Source of the DNA: Streptomyces olivoverticillatus
Lineage (GTDB): Bacteria > Actinomycetota > Actinomycetes > Streptomycetales > Streptomycetaceae
DNA: 64,000 bases
Assembly: GCF_014203555.1 (NCBI RefSeq)
Contig: NZ_JACHJH010000005.1
Span: forward strand, 164,225-228,224
Reading direction: 5' to 3'
Shown piece by piece: positions 23,368 to 33,508 of this stretch. Below the pieces are notes generated by a model, which was given only the letters and a program-made list of their open reading frames with translations, was not told the DNA's origin and did no database searches. The stretch's first letter is position 1. Each line of letters opens with the position of its first letter. A program made the translations under genes and the position numbers.

Positions 23368-23590
23368 CCCTTCATCTGCTGCTTGTGCTGCGTCTGCGAG
23401 CCGCCGGGCGGCCGGGCCGTCGCGGGTGTGACCCTTACGGCCGTATCCCCGCGATCGCCGCGCCGCCGCCCCCGCGGCCGCTCGTACGACTATGCGGCTG
23501 ACCGTAGCACCCGGTCCGCGCCCCCGCCGCGCCCCCGGCGGAGGCCAATGCGCGCACCGGACGCCCCACGCCGCGCCGTAGGCTTGTCAC

Positions 23591-24259
23591 GTGCTGCTGC
23601 TCGCTCTGGATACCGCCACCCCCGCTGTCACCGTCGCCCTGCACGACGGCGAGTCCGTCATCGCCCGGTCCGACCAGGTCGACGCCCGCCGCCACGGCGA
23701 GCTGCTGCTGCCCGCAGTGGACCGGGTGCTCGCCGAGGCCGGCCGCACGCTGGACGCGGTGACCGGGATCGTCGTCGGTGTGGGCCCCGGTCCGTACACC
23801 GGCCTGCGCGTCGGCATCGTCACGGCCGCGACCTTCGGCGCCGCCCTCTCCGTCCCCGTCCACGGCCTGTGCACGCTGGACGGCATCGCGTACGCGGCCG
23901 GACAGGCGGGCCTGACCGGCGAGTTCGTCGTGGCGACGGACGCCCGCCGCAAGGAGGTCTACTGGGCGCGGTACGCGGACGCCCGCACCCGGCTCACCGA
24001 GCCCGCCGTCGACCGCCCCGCCGAACTGCCCGAGCAGATCGCCTCCATGCCGTCCGTGGGCGCGGGCGCGGCGCTCTACTCCGGGGTCTTCACGGACGTA
24101 CGGGAAGAGCTGCCGCAGCACCAGTCGGCGGCCGCGCTGGCCGAGCTCGCCGCCGAGAAGCTGCGCACGGGCGGGGAGTTCCTGCCGGATCAGCCGCTCT
24201 ACCTGCGCCGCCCGGACGCCCAGGTGCCGGCCAACTACAAGGTGGTCACGCCCAAGTGA
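23591..24259 (+). CDS. tsaB: tRNA t6A biosynthesis protein TsaB
   Basis: 222 aa from a GTG at 23591. TsaB is an inactive-Kae1-like partner of TsaD: the ASKHA start LLLALDTATPAVTVALHDG and the GVGPGPYTGLRVGIVTA block are diagnostic. VVATDARRKEVYWARY is typical of its C-terminal half. It dimerises with TsaD to form the threonylcarbamoyl-transferase complex. Its stop overlaps the rimI start (GTGA), and rimI overlaps tsaD, so tsaB-rimI-tsaD is a translationally coupled unit. Confidence 0.96.
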   Translation: MLLLALDTATPAVTVALHDGESVIARSDQVDARRHGELLLPAVDRVLAEAGRTLDAVTGIVVGVGPGPYTGLRVGIVTAATFGAALSVPVHGLCTLDGIAYAAGQAGLTGEFVVATDARRKEVYWARYADARTRLTEPAVDRPAELPEQIASMPSVGAGAALYSGVFTDVREELPQHQSAAALAELAAEKLRTGGEFLPDQPLYLRRPDAQVPANYKVVTPK

Positions 24260-24831
24260 CCGGGACCGACAACAGCCCGAACGGGGCGGGCGCGCCGGAC
24301 GTCCGCATCCGTGAGATGCGCTGGTGGGACATCGGGCCGGTGCTGGAGCTTGAGCGCGAGCTCTTCCCGCACGACGCCTGGTCCAAGGGCCTGTTCTGGT
24401 CCGAGCTCGCGCACGCGCGCGGGGCGAACGCCAACCGCCGCTACGTCGTGGCGCAGACGCCGGACGGGATCGTCGGATACGCCGGGCTCGCCGTCATTGA
24501 CGGGACCGGGGACGTCCAGACCATCGCCGTGGACCAGGGCTACTGGGGCACGGGCCTGGGCGCCCGGCTCCTGAGCGAGCTGCTGCGGACCGCGACGGCC
24601 TTCGAGTGCCGCGAGGTGCTCCTCGAAGTGCGCGTCGACAACACCCGCGCCCAGCGCCTGTACGAGCGCTTCGGCTTCGAGCCCGTCGGCATCCGCCGCG
24701 GCTACTACCAGCCGGGCAACGTCGATGCGCTCGTCATGCGCATGATCCCCGCGTCGGAGCCCTCCGGCGCATCCGCATCCTCCGACGCCGCAGACTCAGA
24801 ACAAGGAACACCTCATGGCTCGCAAGGCTGA
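24256..24831 (+). CDS. rimI: Ribosomal-protein-alanine N-acetyltransferase (GNAT)
   Basis: 191 aa from the GTG at 24256. A GNAT fold: IREMRWWDIGPVLELERELF at the start, VQTIAVDQGYWGTGLGARLL carrying the acetyl-CoA pyrophosphate loop (Q/RxxGxG/A as GYWGTGLGA), and LEVRVDNTRAQRLYERFGFE, characteristic of RimI. The family acetylates the N-terminus of ribosomal protein S18 and others; substrate here is inferred from family and position between tsaB and tsaD. The C-terminal ~25 residues are Ser/Ala-rich and overlap the tsaD start by 17 bp. Confidence 0.92.
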   Translation: MTGTDNSPNGAGAPDVRIREMRWWDIGPVLELERELFPHDAWSKGLFWSELAHARGANANRRYVVAQTPDGIVGYAGLAVIDGTGDVQTIAVDQGYWGTGLGARLLSELLRTATAFECREVLLEVRVDNTRAQRLYERFGFEPVGIRRGYYQPGNVDALVMRMIPASEPSGASASSDAADSEQGTPHGSQG

Positions 24832-25939
24832 CGAACCCCTCGTCCTCGGCATCGAAACCTCGTGCGACGAGACCGGCGTCGGCATCGTCCGCGGCCACAC
24901 GCTGCTGGCCGACGCGGTCGCCTCCAGTGTCGACGAGCACGCCCGCTTCGGCGGCGTGGTCCCCGAGGTCGCCAGCCGGGCGCACCTGGAGGCCATGGTC
25001 CCCACGATCCAGCGCGCCCTGAAGGAAGCGGGGGTGAGCGCGAAGGACCTCGACGGCATCGCGGTCACGGCGGGCCCGGGCCTCGCGGGCGCCCTGCTCG
25101 TCGGCGTCTCGGCGGCCAAGGCCTACGCCTACGCCCTGGGCAAGCCGCTGTACGGGGTCAACCACCTCGCCTCGCACATCTGCGTGGACCAGCTGGAGCA
25201 TGGCGCGCTGCCCGAGCCGACGATGGCGCTGCTCGTCTCCGGCGGGCACTCCTCGCTGCTGCTCGCGCCCGACATCACCTCCGACGTGCGCCCCCTCGGC
25301 TCGACGATCGACGACGCCGCGGGCGAGGCCTTCGACAAGATCGCCCGGGTGCTGCACCTGGGCTTCCCCGGCGGCCCGGTCATCGACCGCTACGCCCGCG
25401 AGGGCGACCCGGCCGCGATCCGCTTCCCGCGCGGCCTGACGGGCCCTCGTGACCCCCTATACGACTTCTCCTTCTCGGGCCTGAAGACGGCGGTCGCCCG
25501 CTGGATCGAGGCCAAGCGCGCGGCCGGCGAGGAGGTGCCGGTGGCGGACGTCGCGGCCTCCTTCCAGGAGGCGGTGGTGGACGTACTGACCCGCAAGGCC
25601 GTCCGCGCCTGCAAGGACGAGGGCGTCGACCACCTGATGATCGGCGGCGGCGTGGCCGCCAACACCCGCCTGCGCGCCATGGCCGAGCGCCGCTGCGAGG
25701 ACGCGGGCATCACGCTGCGCGTCCCCCGCCCGAAGCTGTGCACGGACAACGGCGCGATGGTGGCGGCGCTGGGCGCGGAGATGGTGGCGCGGGGGCGCGC
25801 GGCGTCCTCGTGGGACCTCTCGGCGGATTCGTCGCTGCCGGTCACGGAGACGCATGTGCCGGGGCACGAGCACGGTCACGGGCATGACCACGATCACGAC
25901 CACTTCCACGAGCTGAGCAAGGACAATCTGTACTCGTGA
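24815..25939 (+). CDS. tsaD: tRNA N6-adenosine threonylcarbamoyltransferase with His-rich tail
   Basis: 374 aa. TsaD transfers threonylcarbamoyl to A37 of ANN-decoding tRNAs. GIETSCDETGVGIV opens the ASKHA fold, the metal site is HLASH (His117, His121), ATP-binding motifs are VSGGHSSLL and STIDDAAGEAFDK, and the C-terminal GGGVAANTRLR and CTDNGAMVA are conserved. The last ~30 residues add a tail with ten His (HEHGHGHDHDHDHFH) that is not part of the usual fold. ATG 24815 lies inside the rimI reading frame with AAGGAA upstream. Confidence 0.97.
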   Translation: MARKADEPLVLGIETSCDETGVGIVRGHTLLADAVASSVDEHARFGGVVPEVASRAHLEAMVPTIQRALKEAGVSAKDLDGIAVTAGPGLAGALLVGVSAAKAYAYALGKPLYGVNHLASHICVDQLEHGALPEPTMALLVSGGHSSLLLAPDITSDVRPLGSTIDDAAGEAFDKIARVLHLGFPGGPVIDRYAREGDPAAIRFPRGLTGPRDPLYDFSFSGLKTAVARWIEAKRAAGEEVPVADVAASFQEAVVDVLTRKAVRACKDEGVDHLMIGGGVAANTRLRAMAERRCEDAGITLRVPRPKLCTDNGAMVAALGAEMVARGRAASSWDLSADSSLPVTETHVPGHEHGHGHDHDHDHFHELSKDNLYS

Positions 25940-26050
25940 GGGGGGAGTCGTGACGGGGGAGTAGCACCTCTGTCCGACGCCTTATCCTGTTGCGCGAGCA
26001 GCGGCACGGTCCTGCTCGTACAGGGGACACGGGGAAGGCGGCGATCCGCA

Positions 26051-26434
26051 GTGGAATGGTTCTGGTGGGCGTTCATTTTCGCCGGGCCGGCTGCCGGCAT
26101 CGTCGCCAAGGTCACCGAACCCGTCCGCACCGGGCTCAAGATGCGCCACGAGCGCAAGCTGGCGGAGCTCGATGCACAGCGTGAGGCGCAGCGCGAGGAG
26201 CGCGCCGCGCTGGAGGCGGCGGGCAAGCAGCCCGCGCCGGTGTGCGGCTGCGGACACCACCTGGCCAAGCACGACAAGCAGGGCAAGTGCCATGAGTCGG
26301 TCGAGGTGGCCGTCGCCTGGGACGCGGACAAGAAGCCGGTCCGCTACGAGCCGGGCCAGTGCAACTGCCAGCAGTACGTGGGCCCGCAGCCGCTGACGAC
26401 GTTCTACGCGGAAGACCTCACGGACCTCGACTAG
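26051..26434 (+). CDS. Small membrane-anchored protein with Cys/His-rich domain
   Basis: 127 aa from a GTG at 26051 with GGGAAGG upstream. The N-terminus WFWWAFIFAGPAAGIVAKV is a TM helix. A charged coiled-coil-like helix follows (RHERKLAELDAQREAQREERAALE). The C-terminal half carries CGCGHHLAKHDKQGKCHE and QCNCQQYVGP, Cys/His pairs that look like a zinc-binding module. The family is common in Streptomyces but, to my knowledge, uncharacterised. It converges with the methyltransferase gene, 10 bp between stops. Confidence 0.8.
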   Translation: MEWFWWAFIFAGPAAGIVAKVTEPVRTGLKMRHERKLAELDAQREAQREERAALEAAGKQPAPVCGCGHHLAKHDKQGKCHESVEVAVAWDADKKPVRYEPGQCNCQQYVGPQPLTTFYAEDLTDLD

Positions 26435-26444
26435 CCCTGAGCGG

Positions 26445-27635
26445 CTACGCCCGGACGGGCTGCCCCAGCAGCATCGCGGGGGCGCCCGCCACCCGCGTCA
26501 GGACGATCACGCAGGAGTTCGGCCCGGTGGGCTTGAGCTTCTTGCGCAGGTCCTCCGGCTCCACCGCGGAACCCCGCTTCTTGATCACGACCACCCCGAT
26601 CCCGCGCTCGCGGACGAGGGCCTTGAGCTTCTTGAGGTTGAAGGGCAGCACGTCGGTGATCTCGTACGCCGCCGCATAGGCGGTGGCGCGCAGCTCGTCA
26701 GACGTCACGTACGCGATCGTCCCGTCGATCAGGCCGCCGGCCAGCTCCTCGGCGGCCTCGGCCACCAGGTGGGCGCGGATGACCGCGCCGTCGGGCTCGT
26801 AGAGGTAGCGGCCCACCGGCCGCACGGCCGGGTCCGGCAGGCCGCGGCCGGTCAGCGAGGCGCCGCCCGGCAGCAGCGTCGCCCTCCGTGCGCCCGGCTC
26901 GGTGCCGAACCACAGCACGGCCTCCTTCACATCGCCGCCGTCCGAGATCCACTCCGCCTCGGCCTCGTCCGGGACCGCCTCGTGCGGCACCCCGGGGGCG
27001 ATCTTGAGGGCGGCGTACGGCGCCTTGCGCGCCGCCTCCACGGCCCAGGACAGCGGGGGCGAATACGCCTCCGGGTCGAAGATCCGGCCGCGGCCGCCGC
27101 GCCGTGCCGGGTCGACGAAGACGGCGTCGTAGCCGGAGGTGTCGATGTCCGCGACGTCGGCGCAGCGCACCTCGATCAGCTCGGACAGGCCCAGCGCCTC
27201 GGCGTTGGCCCGGACGGCCTCGCAGGTCAGCGGGTCGCGGTCGACGGCCAGCACCGAGATCCCGGCCCGTGCGAGCGCGATCGCGTCGCCGCCGATGCCG
27301 CAGCAGAGGTCGGCCAGACGGCGCACACCGAGCGCGGCGAAGCGCCGGGCGCGGTAGGCGGCGACCTCAGCGCGCGTGGACTGCTCCACGCCGTGGGGCG
27401 TGAAGTACATGCGGTAGGCGTCCTCGGCGCCGAACTTCGCTACCGCGCGCTGTCGCAGCCGCGCCTGCCCCAGCGCCGCCGAGACCAGCTCGGCGGAGTG
27501 CTCGCGGCGCAGCCGGGTCGCCGTGGCCAGCTCCTGCGCGGGATCGTGGTCGCGGAGCTCGTCGAGGAGGCGGCGGCCCTCGTCGGTGAGGAGCGGGGCG
27601 AGGCCGGTCTGGTTCGGTGCGGACACGAGTCTCAT
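26445..27635 (-). CDS. SAM-dependent methyltransferase (class I, THUMP-like C-terminal domain)
   Basis: 396 aa from the ATG at 27635 (MRLVSAPNQTG). A helical N-terminal domain of ~95 residues precedes the class I fold. Motif I is LADLCCGIGGDAIALARAG, acidic motif II is VLAVDRDPLT, and motif IV is AVFVDPARRGGRGR. The C-terminal ~100 residues (FNLKKLKALVRERGIGVVVIKKRGSAVEPE) resemble the THUMP-like domain found at the end of such actinobacterial proteins. A nucleic-acid substrate is plausible but unproven. It is divergent from the deacetylase gene 86 bp away. Confidence 0.88.
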   Translation of the reverse strand: MRLVSAPNQTGLAPLLTDEGRRLLDELRDHDPAQELATATRLRREHSAELVSAALGQARLRQRAVAKFGAEDAYRMYFTPHGVEQSTRAEVAAYRARRFAALGVRRLADLCCGIGGDAIALARAGISVLAVDRDPLTCEAVRANAEALGLSELIEVRCADVADIDTSGYDAVFVDPARRGGRGRIFDPEAYSPPLSWAVEAARKAPYAALKIAPGVPHEAVPDEAEAEWISDGGDVKEAVLWFGTEPGARRATLLPGGASLTGRGLPDPAVRPVGRYLYEPDGAVIRAHLVAEAAEELAGGLIDGTIAYVTSDELRATAYAAAYEITDVLPFNLKKLKALVRERGIGVVVIKKRGSAVEPEDLRKKLKPTGPNSCVIVLTRVAGAPAMLLGQPVRA

Positions 27636-27721
27636 TCTCGCCGACGCCCGGCGGGCGGCCCGCCCGGCCACCGGCGGAACCCCCGTCGCCGCATCCGAAC
27701 TCGTGCACAACAATCGGCAGT

Positions 27722-28579
27722 GTGAGCCCGTCGATATCCGGCCGCCTGCGCGCCGCCACCCTCGCCTCCGCCCTGCTGCTGACCGCCGCCCTCTCCGGCT
27801 GCTCCGGCTCGTCCTCCTCCGGTGGCGGGGCCGCGGCGCACAGCGCCCCGCCGTCGAAGCCGAAGGCCTCGGCCTCCGCCACGCCGGACGCCGCCGCCTA
27901 CCGCCGCTGGGGCCTGGACAAGCCGCTGGCCGCGCCTCCGGCCCCGCCCGCGGTCAAGCCCGTCAAGGGCGGCAAGGAGGGCGGCACCCCGCAGATAGTC
28001 CGGCGCATACCGACCAGCGACAAGGTCGTCTTCGTGACCTTCGACGACGGGGCCGAGAAGGACCCGCGGTTCGTGCAGATGGCGCAGGACCTGAAGTTCC
28101 CCTTCACGATGTTCCTGACGGACTCCATAGCCCGCGCGGGCAGCGGCTACGGCTACTTCGACAAGCTGCGGGCCCTCGGCAACGGCATCGACAACCACAC
28201 CCTGACCCACCCCAACCTGCGGACGCTCTCCGCCGAGGCCCAGCACCACGAGATATGCGGGCAGCAGGACGTCCTCCAGAAGCGGCTCGGCAGCCGCCCG
28301 TCACTCTTCCGGCCGCCCTACGGCAACTACAACGACCACACACTGGCCGCCGCCGCGGGCTGCGGCATCCACACGGTGGTGCTGTGGGAGGCGACGATGC
28401 AGATCAACGACATGCGCTACGCCGAGGGCGACAAGCTGCACCCCGGCGACATCATCCTGGCCCACTTCCGCGGCCCGTCGGAGCTCAAGGGCACCTCGAT
28501 GACCGAGATGACGGCCAACATGCTCCGCAGCATCCAGGCCCAGGGCTTCACGGTGGCCCGGCTGGAGGACTACGTCTGA
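27722..28579 (+). CDS. Polysaccharide deacetylase lipoprotein (NodB domain, CE4)
   Basis: 285 aa from the GTG at 27722. A lipoprotein signal ends in TAALSGC at about residue 22, followed by a Ser/Gly/Pro linker. NodB motifs are in order: VTFDDGAEKD (catalytic/metal Asp pair), NHTLTHPNL (metal His), FRPPYGNYN and LAHFRG. CE4 enzymes remove N- or O-acetyl groups from cell-wall or extracellular glycans, so it probably works outside on peptidoglycan or polysaccharide. The frame upstream to 27617 overlaps the methyltransferase start and is rejected. Confidence 0.93.
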   Translation: MSPSISGRLRAATLASALLLTAALSGCSGSSSSGGGAAAHSAPPSKPKASASATPDAAAYRRWGLDKPLAAPPAPPAVKPVKGGKEGGTPQIVRRIPTSDKVVFVTFDDGAEKDPRFVQMAQDLKFPFTMFLTDSIARAGSGYGYFDKLRALGNGIDNHTLTHPNLRTLSAEAQHHEICGQQDVLQKRLGSRPSLFRPPYGNYNDHTLAAAAGCGIHTVVLWEATMQINDMRYAEGDKLHPGDIILAHFRGPSELKGTSMTEMTANMLRSIQAQGFTVARLEDYV

Positions 28580-28698
28580 GGCGGCGGGGCCAGGCGTAGC
28601 GCGGCCCGCGCCGGGGTACGGCTGCTCTCCGGGACCGAACCGGCGGCCGGAGAGGCGCCGAACCGGGGCCGATCCAGCCGAGCGCGCCGCACGGCGAA

Positions 28699-28725
28699 TT
28701 GGCACTCCGCTTGACCGAGTGCTAA
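28699..28725. promoter_or_regulatory. CIRCE element 1 (HrcA operator) of groES-groEL1
   Basis: TTGGCACTC-N9-GAGTGCTAA, differing from the consensus TTAGCACTC-N9-GAGTGCTAA by one base. It overlaps the -35 of the groES promoter, so HrcA binding would block polymerase. Confidence 0.92.
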
Positions 28726-28739
28726 CCGCGTCATAGTCT
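28711..28739 (+). promoter_or_regulatory. groES-groEL1 promoter
   Basis: TTGACC (28711-28716), a 17-bp spacer and TAGTCT (28734-28739). It is placed across CIRCE 1 and just before CIRCE 2. Transcription would start near 28746, giving a leader of about 130 nt. Confidence 0.75.
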
Positions 28740-28747
28740 CGGCTTCG

Positions 28748-28774
28748 TTGGCACTCTCCACCGGTGAGTGCCAG
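28748..28774. promoter_or_regulatory. CIRCE element 2 of groES-groEL1
   Basis: TTGGCACTC-N9-GAGTGCCAG lies at about +1 of the promoter, centred 49 bp from CIRCE 1. The right half-site is weaker than in CIRCE 1. Two CIRCE boxes suggest tight HrcA repression. Confidence 0.88.
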
Positions 28775-28875
28775 ACACAGCGACGGGCAGGTTCCGGCAC
28801 CCGCGACGACGGACCCAGCTGGTCGCCACCTCAGACAGTTAACCCCGCGAGATCTCCGAAGGGGGAGGTCGGATC

Positions 28876-29184
28876 GTGACGACCGCCAGCTCCAAGGTTG
28901 CCATCAAGCCGCTCGAGGACCGCATCGTGGTCCAGCCGCTCGACGCCGAGCAGACCACGGCCTCTGGCCTGGTCATTCCGGACACTGCCAAGGAGAAGCC
29001 CCAGGAGGGCGTCGTCCTGGCCGTGGGCCCGGGCCGCTTCGAAGAGGGCAACCGCATTCCGCTCGACGTGACCGTCGGCGATGTCGTGCTCTACAGCAAG
29101 TACGGCGGCACCGAGGTGAAGTACAACGGCGACGAGTACCTCGTCCTCTCGGCTCGCGACGTCCTCGCGATCGTCGAGAAGTAA
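28876..29184 (+). CDS. groES: Co-chaperonin GroES
   Basis: 102 aa from a GTG at 28876, preceded by AGGGGGAGG. GroES caps the GroEL cage. KPLEDRIVVQPLDAEQTTASG at the start, with the mobile loop TTASGLVIPDTAKEK, then GVVLAVGPGRFEEG and VLYSKYGGTEVKYNG are all standard. It leads the groES-groEL1 operon under the double CIRCE control region. Confidence 0.98.
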   Translation: MTTASSKVAIKPLEDRIVVQPLDAEQTTASGLVIPDTAKEKPQEGVVLAVGPGRFEEGNRIPLDVTVGDVVLYSKYGGTEVKYNGDEYLVLSARDVLAIVEK

Positions 29185-29300
29185 TTCACCCGAAGCTCTC
29201 GAGCTTTCGAAGCTTTAGTTCTGCGCCCCTGGTTCCCGCGTTCAACGACCCGGGTGCCCGGGGCGCAGTTCGTTTAGAGATGGCGAAGGATACGTAACCC

Positions 29301-30923
<1,623 letters not shown>

Positions 30924-30939
30924 CGCAGCCACCGCATCA

Positions 30940-30981
30940 CGCCGGGGCCCGGCCTCCCGCAAGGGGGGCCGGGCCCCGGCG
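30940..30981 (+). terminator. Terminator of groES-groEL1
   Basis: A 15-bp perfect stem (30940-30954 with 30967-30981) starting CGCCGGGGCCCGGCC, extended by CCC/GGG toward a GCAA tetraloop. Very stable, without a T-run. Confidence 0.9.
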
Positions 30982-31046
30982 CGTTCGGGCAGCTCTGTTT
31001 CCGGCAGCTCCGCTTCCAGGAGCCCGCTTCGGGGGGCTCCGCCGCG

Positions 31047-31736
31047 TTACTCCGCGGCCAGCTGCCGCATCAGGCTCCGCACGTCGTAGGCCCACCAGCC
31101 CTCGCAGATCTTCCCGCCCTCGAAGCGGAAGATCGTGGTCCCGGTCATCTGTGCCTCCCGGCCGGTGGGCTGGAGGTCCATGAAGTCGCCCTCGTGGGTG
31201 CCCTGCCAGGTCCAGCGGGTGGCGACCAGGTCGCCCTCGGCGAGCTGGTCGTGCAGGGTGAAGCGGAAGTCGAACCCCTGGCGCCAGCGGGCGACGTCGT
31301 CCTTGACGGACCGGATGCCCACTCCCTCGTACCCCTTGACGGGGTCGTGGTCGCGGTAGTTCTCGGTGAAGAGGCCGTCGGCGACGTCGAGGTGGCCGCC
31401 GACCGCCATCTCCTCGAAGAAGCGGCGGGCCGTGGCCTTGTTCAGCTGCTCGTCGCGGACCACGTCGAGGTCGGTGAAGGACGGGGCGCCGTCGCACAGC
31501 GCGACCATCTCCTCGAAGATCCGGTTGGTCTCCGGGAGGTCGGAATTGGCCATCGCGGCCTCGTGGGACGGGAACTCGATGATCTCGACGTAGTGCTCGG
31601 CATCGGCGAGGTCCCGGCCGACGACCGCATGGGTGGCGGTCCGCTTGCCCTCGGTCTGGGCGACCCAGCTGTCCATCAGCCGGTTCATGTCGTCGTACCG
31701 GCGAGTCTTGCAGTCGACTATCTGTACGAATGTCAT
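31047..31736 (-). CDS. Two-domain protein: ABM-like monooxygenase fold plus SnoaL-like ester cyclase
   Basis: 229 aa from ATG 31736 (MTFVQIVDCKTRRYDD). Residues ~1-100 look like a dimeric alpha/beta-barrel (antibiotic biosynthesis monooxygenase-like) domain: MTFVQIVDC, HYVEIIEFPSHEAAM. Residues ~105-225 are SnoaL-like: RRFFEEMAVGGHLDVADGLF, NYRDHDPVKGYEG, TRWTWQGTHEGDFM and GTTIFRFEGGKICEGWWAYD. SnoaL folds catalyse aldol cyclisations or hydrolysis, or just bind ligands, so a precise role cannot be given. The groEL1 gene converges with it. Confidence 0.8.
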   Translation of the reverse strand: MTFVQIVDCKTRRYDDMNRLMDSWVAQTEGKRTATHAVVGRDLADAEHYVEIIEFPSHEAAMANSDLPETNRIFEEMVALCDGAPSFTDLDVVRDEQLNKATARRFFEEMAVGGHLDVADGLFTENYRDHDPVKGYEGVGIRSVKDDVARWRQGFDFRFTLHDQLAEGDLVATRWTWQGTHEGDFMDLQPTGREAQMTGTTIFRFEGGKICEGWWAYDVRSLMRQLAAE

Positions 31737-31835
31737 GATGCCTCCCGGGTGATATGTCCAAGTTAGGGCGTGTCCGATGGGTCGGTACAGGCCCTGGCCC
31801 TGGGGCCGCCCGGGAGGCATGCCCGGCGGCAGCCG

Positions 31836-32609
31836 TCAGTTGGGCCCGTACCTGCGGCCCGTGGTGGCGCTCGCGCGGGAGACCGCGCGGCGCGGAGCCA
31901 GCTTCATCAGGCCGGTGAGCGCCTTGTAGCGGGGGTCCGGAATGGACAGCGACTTGCCGCGGGCCAGGTCCTTGAGCGCCGCGTCCACCAGCTTGTCCGC
32001 GTCCAGCCACATCCAGCCCGGTACGTTCTCGGTGCCCATCCCGGCCCGCTGGTGGAACTCGGTGCGGACGAAGCCCGGGCACAGCGCCATCAGCCGCACC
32101 CCGCTGCCCGCCAGATCGCGCGCCGCGCCCTGGGTGAACTGCACCACCCACGCCTTGCTCGCCCCGTACGTGCCGCGCGGCACGAAGGCGGCGACGGACG
32201 CGACGTTGACCACGCCGCCGCGCCTGCGCTCGCGCATCCCGGCGGCCGCCGCCGACGTCAGCCGCAGCACCGCCTCGCAGTGCACCTTGAGCATGGTGAG
32301 CTCGTCGGCCATGGAGACTTCGAGGTAGCGGCCCTTGTTGCCGAAGCCCGCGTTGTTGACGAGCAGGTCCACCGGGTTCTTCCGGTCCGAGAGCCGGGCC
32401 TCGACCGCCTCGATGCCCTTCTCCTCCGACAGGTCGGCGCGGAGCACCTCCGCCTCCACCCGGTGCCGGTCGTGGAGTTCGGTCGCCTGTTCGCGCAGTC
32501 GCTTCTCGTCGCGGGCCACGAGGACCAGGTTGTGTCCGTCGGCAGCCAGGCGCCGGGCGAAGGCCGCGCCGATGCCGGCCGTCGCCCCCGTGATCAGTGC
32601 AGTCGTCAT
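31836..32609 (-). CDS. Short-chain dehydrogenase/reductase
   Basis: 257 aa. TGATAGIGAAFARRLA at the N-terminus binds cofactor, with VARDEKRL suggesting NADP. NNAGFG and catalytic YGASK are present. The C-terminal third (RYKALTGLMKLAPRRAV) resembles the DltE-like or retinol-dehydrogenase-like SDR group. Its start overlaps the stop of the MOSC gene by 4 bp (ATGA on the minus strand), so MOSC-SDR form an operon. Confidence 0.92.
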   Translation of the reverse strand: MTTALITGATAGIGAAFARRLAADGHNLVLVARDEKRLREQATELHDRHRVEAEVLRADLSEEKGIEAVEARLSDRKNPVDLLVNNAGFGNKGRYLEVSMADELTMLKVHCEAVLRLTSAAAAGMRERRRGGVVNVASVAAFVPRGTYGASKAWVVQFTQGAARDLAGSGVRLMALCPGFVRTEFHQRAGMGTENVPGWMWLDADKLVDAALKDLARGKSLSIPDPRYKALTGLMKLAPRRAVSRASATTGRRYGPN

Positions 32610-33427
32610 ACAGGCACGTTAGTGGCCGGTGGAGCTACTTCGAAGCCTTCCTTCCGCTCTTGGCCTCCGCCAAGGCCCCCGGCGGCGGACTTCCGGCCTT
32701 CCCCGAACGCCAGGGCCTTCTCCCGCATCTCGGACGGCAGCGCCTGACCGGCGGCCAGAAGGCGGGGCAGCAGGGCCCGTTCGGTGGTCAGGGCGCGGAA
32801 GGCGAAGGAGATGGTCACCTCGTGTCCGGGCCGGTGCACCACGGTGACGGGATCACCCGCACGGATCTCTCCCGGCTCGACGACGCGCAGATACGCCCCC
32901 GGTGCGGCCGCCTGGGTGAACCGCTTCATCCAGCCCGTCTCGCCCAGCCAGTCGGCGAACACCCGGCAGGGGATGCGCGGCGCGGAGACCTCCAGCAGCA
33001 GATCCGTACCTATGCGCCAACGCTCTCCGATGCGCGCGCCATTGACGTCGAGTCCGCTGGTGGTGAGGTTCTCGCCGAAGGAGCCGCCGGGCAGCGGGCG
33101 GCCGAGCTCGCGCTCCCAGGCGTCGAGATCCTCGCGCGCGAAGGCGTACACCGCCTGGTCGTCGCCGCCGTGGTGGCGCAGGTTGACCACCGCGTCCCCG
33201 GCGAGGCCGCTGCCGCCCGTGCCCTTCGGGCCGGGGGCCGCCACCGCGACGCCGCCGTCGGCCGGGCGCTTGTCGATGCCGCTGCCGAGGCCATCGGTGA
33301 AGGCGCCCTCGCAGCCCGCGCGGTCGGCGGACCGGGCGCGGCCGACGTTGACGGAGAGGAGCCGGCCGGGCGGCACGGCCGCGAGGACGGAAGCGGGGGC
33401 GGCACAAGGGGAGGAAGGCGACGGCAT
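32606..33427 (-). CDS. MOSC domain protein
   Basis: 273 aa from ATG 33427. The MOSC fold is visible from ~20 to 210: SVNVGRARS, GGDDQAVYAFAREDLDAWE, GGSFGENLTTSGLDVNGARIGERW and the Cys motif VSAPRIPCRVFADWLGE. MOSC proteins are molybdenum-cofactor sulfur-carriers or sulfurtransferase-like proteins (YiiM type). The C-terminal region is helical with a Gly-rich end. It is divergent from the LysR gene, with 81 bp between starts; the LysR protein may regulate it. Confidence 0.9.
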   Translation of the reverse strand: MPSPSSPCAAPASVLAAVPPGRLLSVNVGRARSADRAGCEGAFTDGLGSGIDKRPADGGVAVAAPGPKGTGGSGLAGDAVVNLRHHGGDDQAVYAFAREDLDAWERELGRPLPGGSFGENLTTSGLDVNGARIGERWRIGTDLLLEVSAPRIPCRVFADWLGETGWMKRFTQAAAPGAYLRVVEPGEIRAGDPVTVVHRPGHEVTISFAFRALTTERALLPRLLAAGQALPSEMREKALAFGEGRKSAAGGLGGGQERKEGFEVAPPATNVPV

Positions 33428-33508
33428 GGCACAGAAGCCTAGGCGAGAAGGCTCAAAGTGCCCACCCAATATTTCGCGACGCCTCCAAGTTGGGCTTATG
33501 CTCGACCT

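Noticed and set aside
22459..24255. Long upstream extension of the rimI frame
   Set aside because: Runs through the small gene, the YkuD-like gene and tsaB in a different frame; only the part from 24256 is rimI.
30937..32151. A 404-codon minus-strand open frame
   Set aside because: Shadow of the ABM-SnoaL and SDR genes in another frame, Arg/Pro-rich with no domain.
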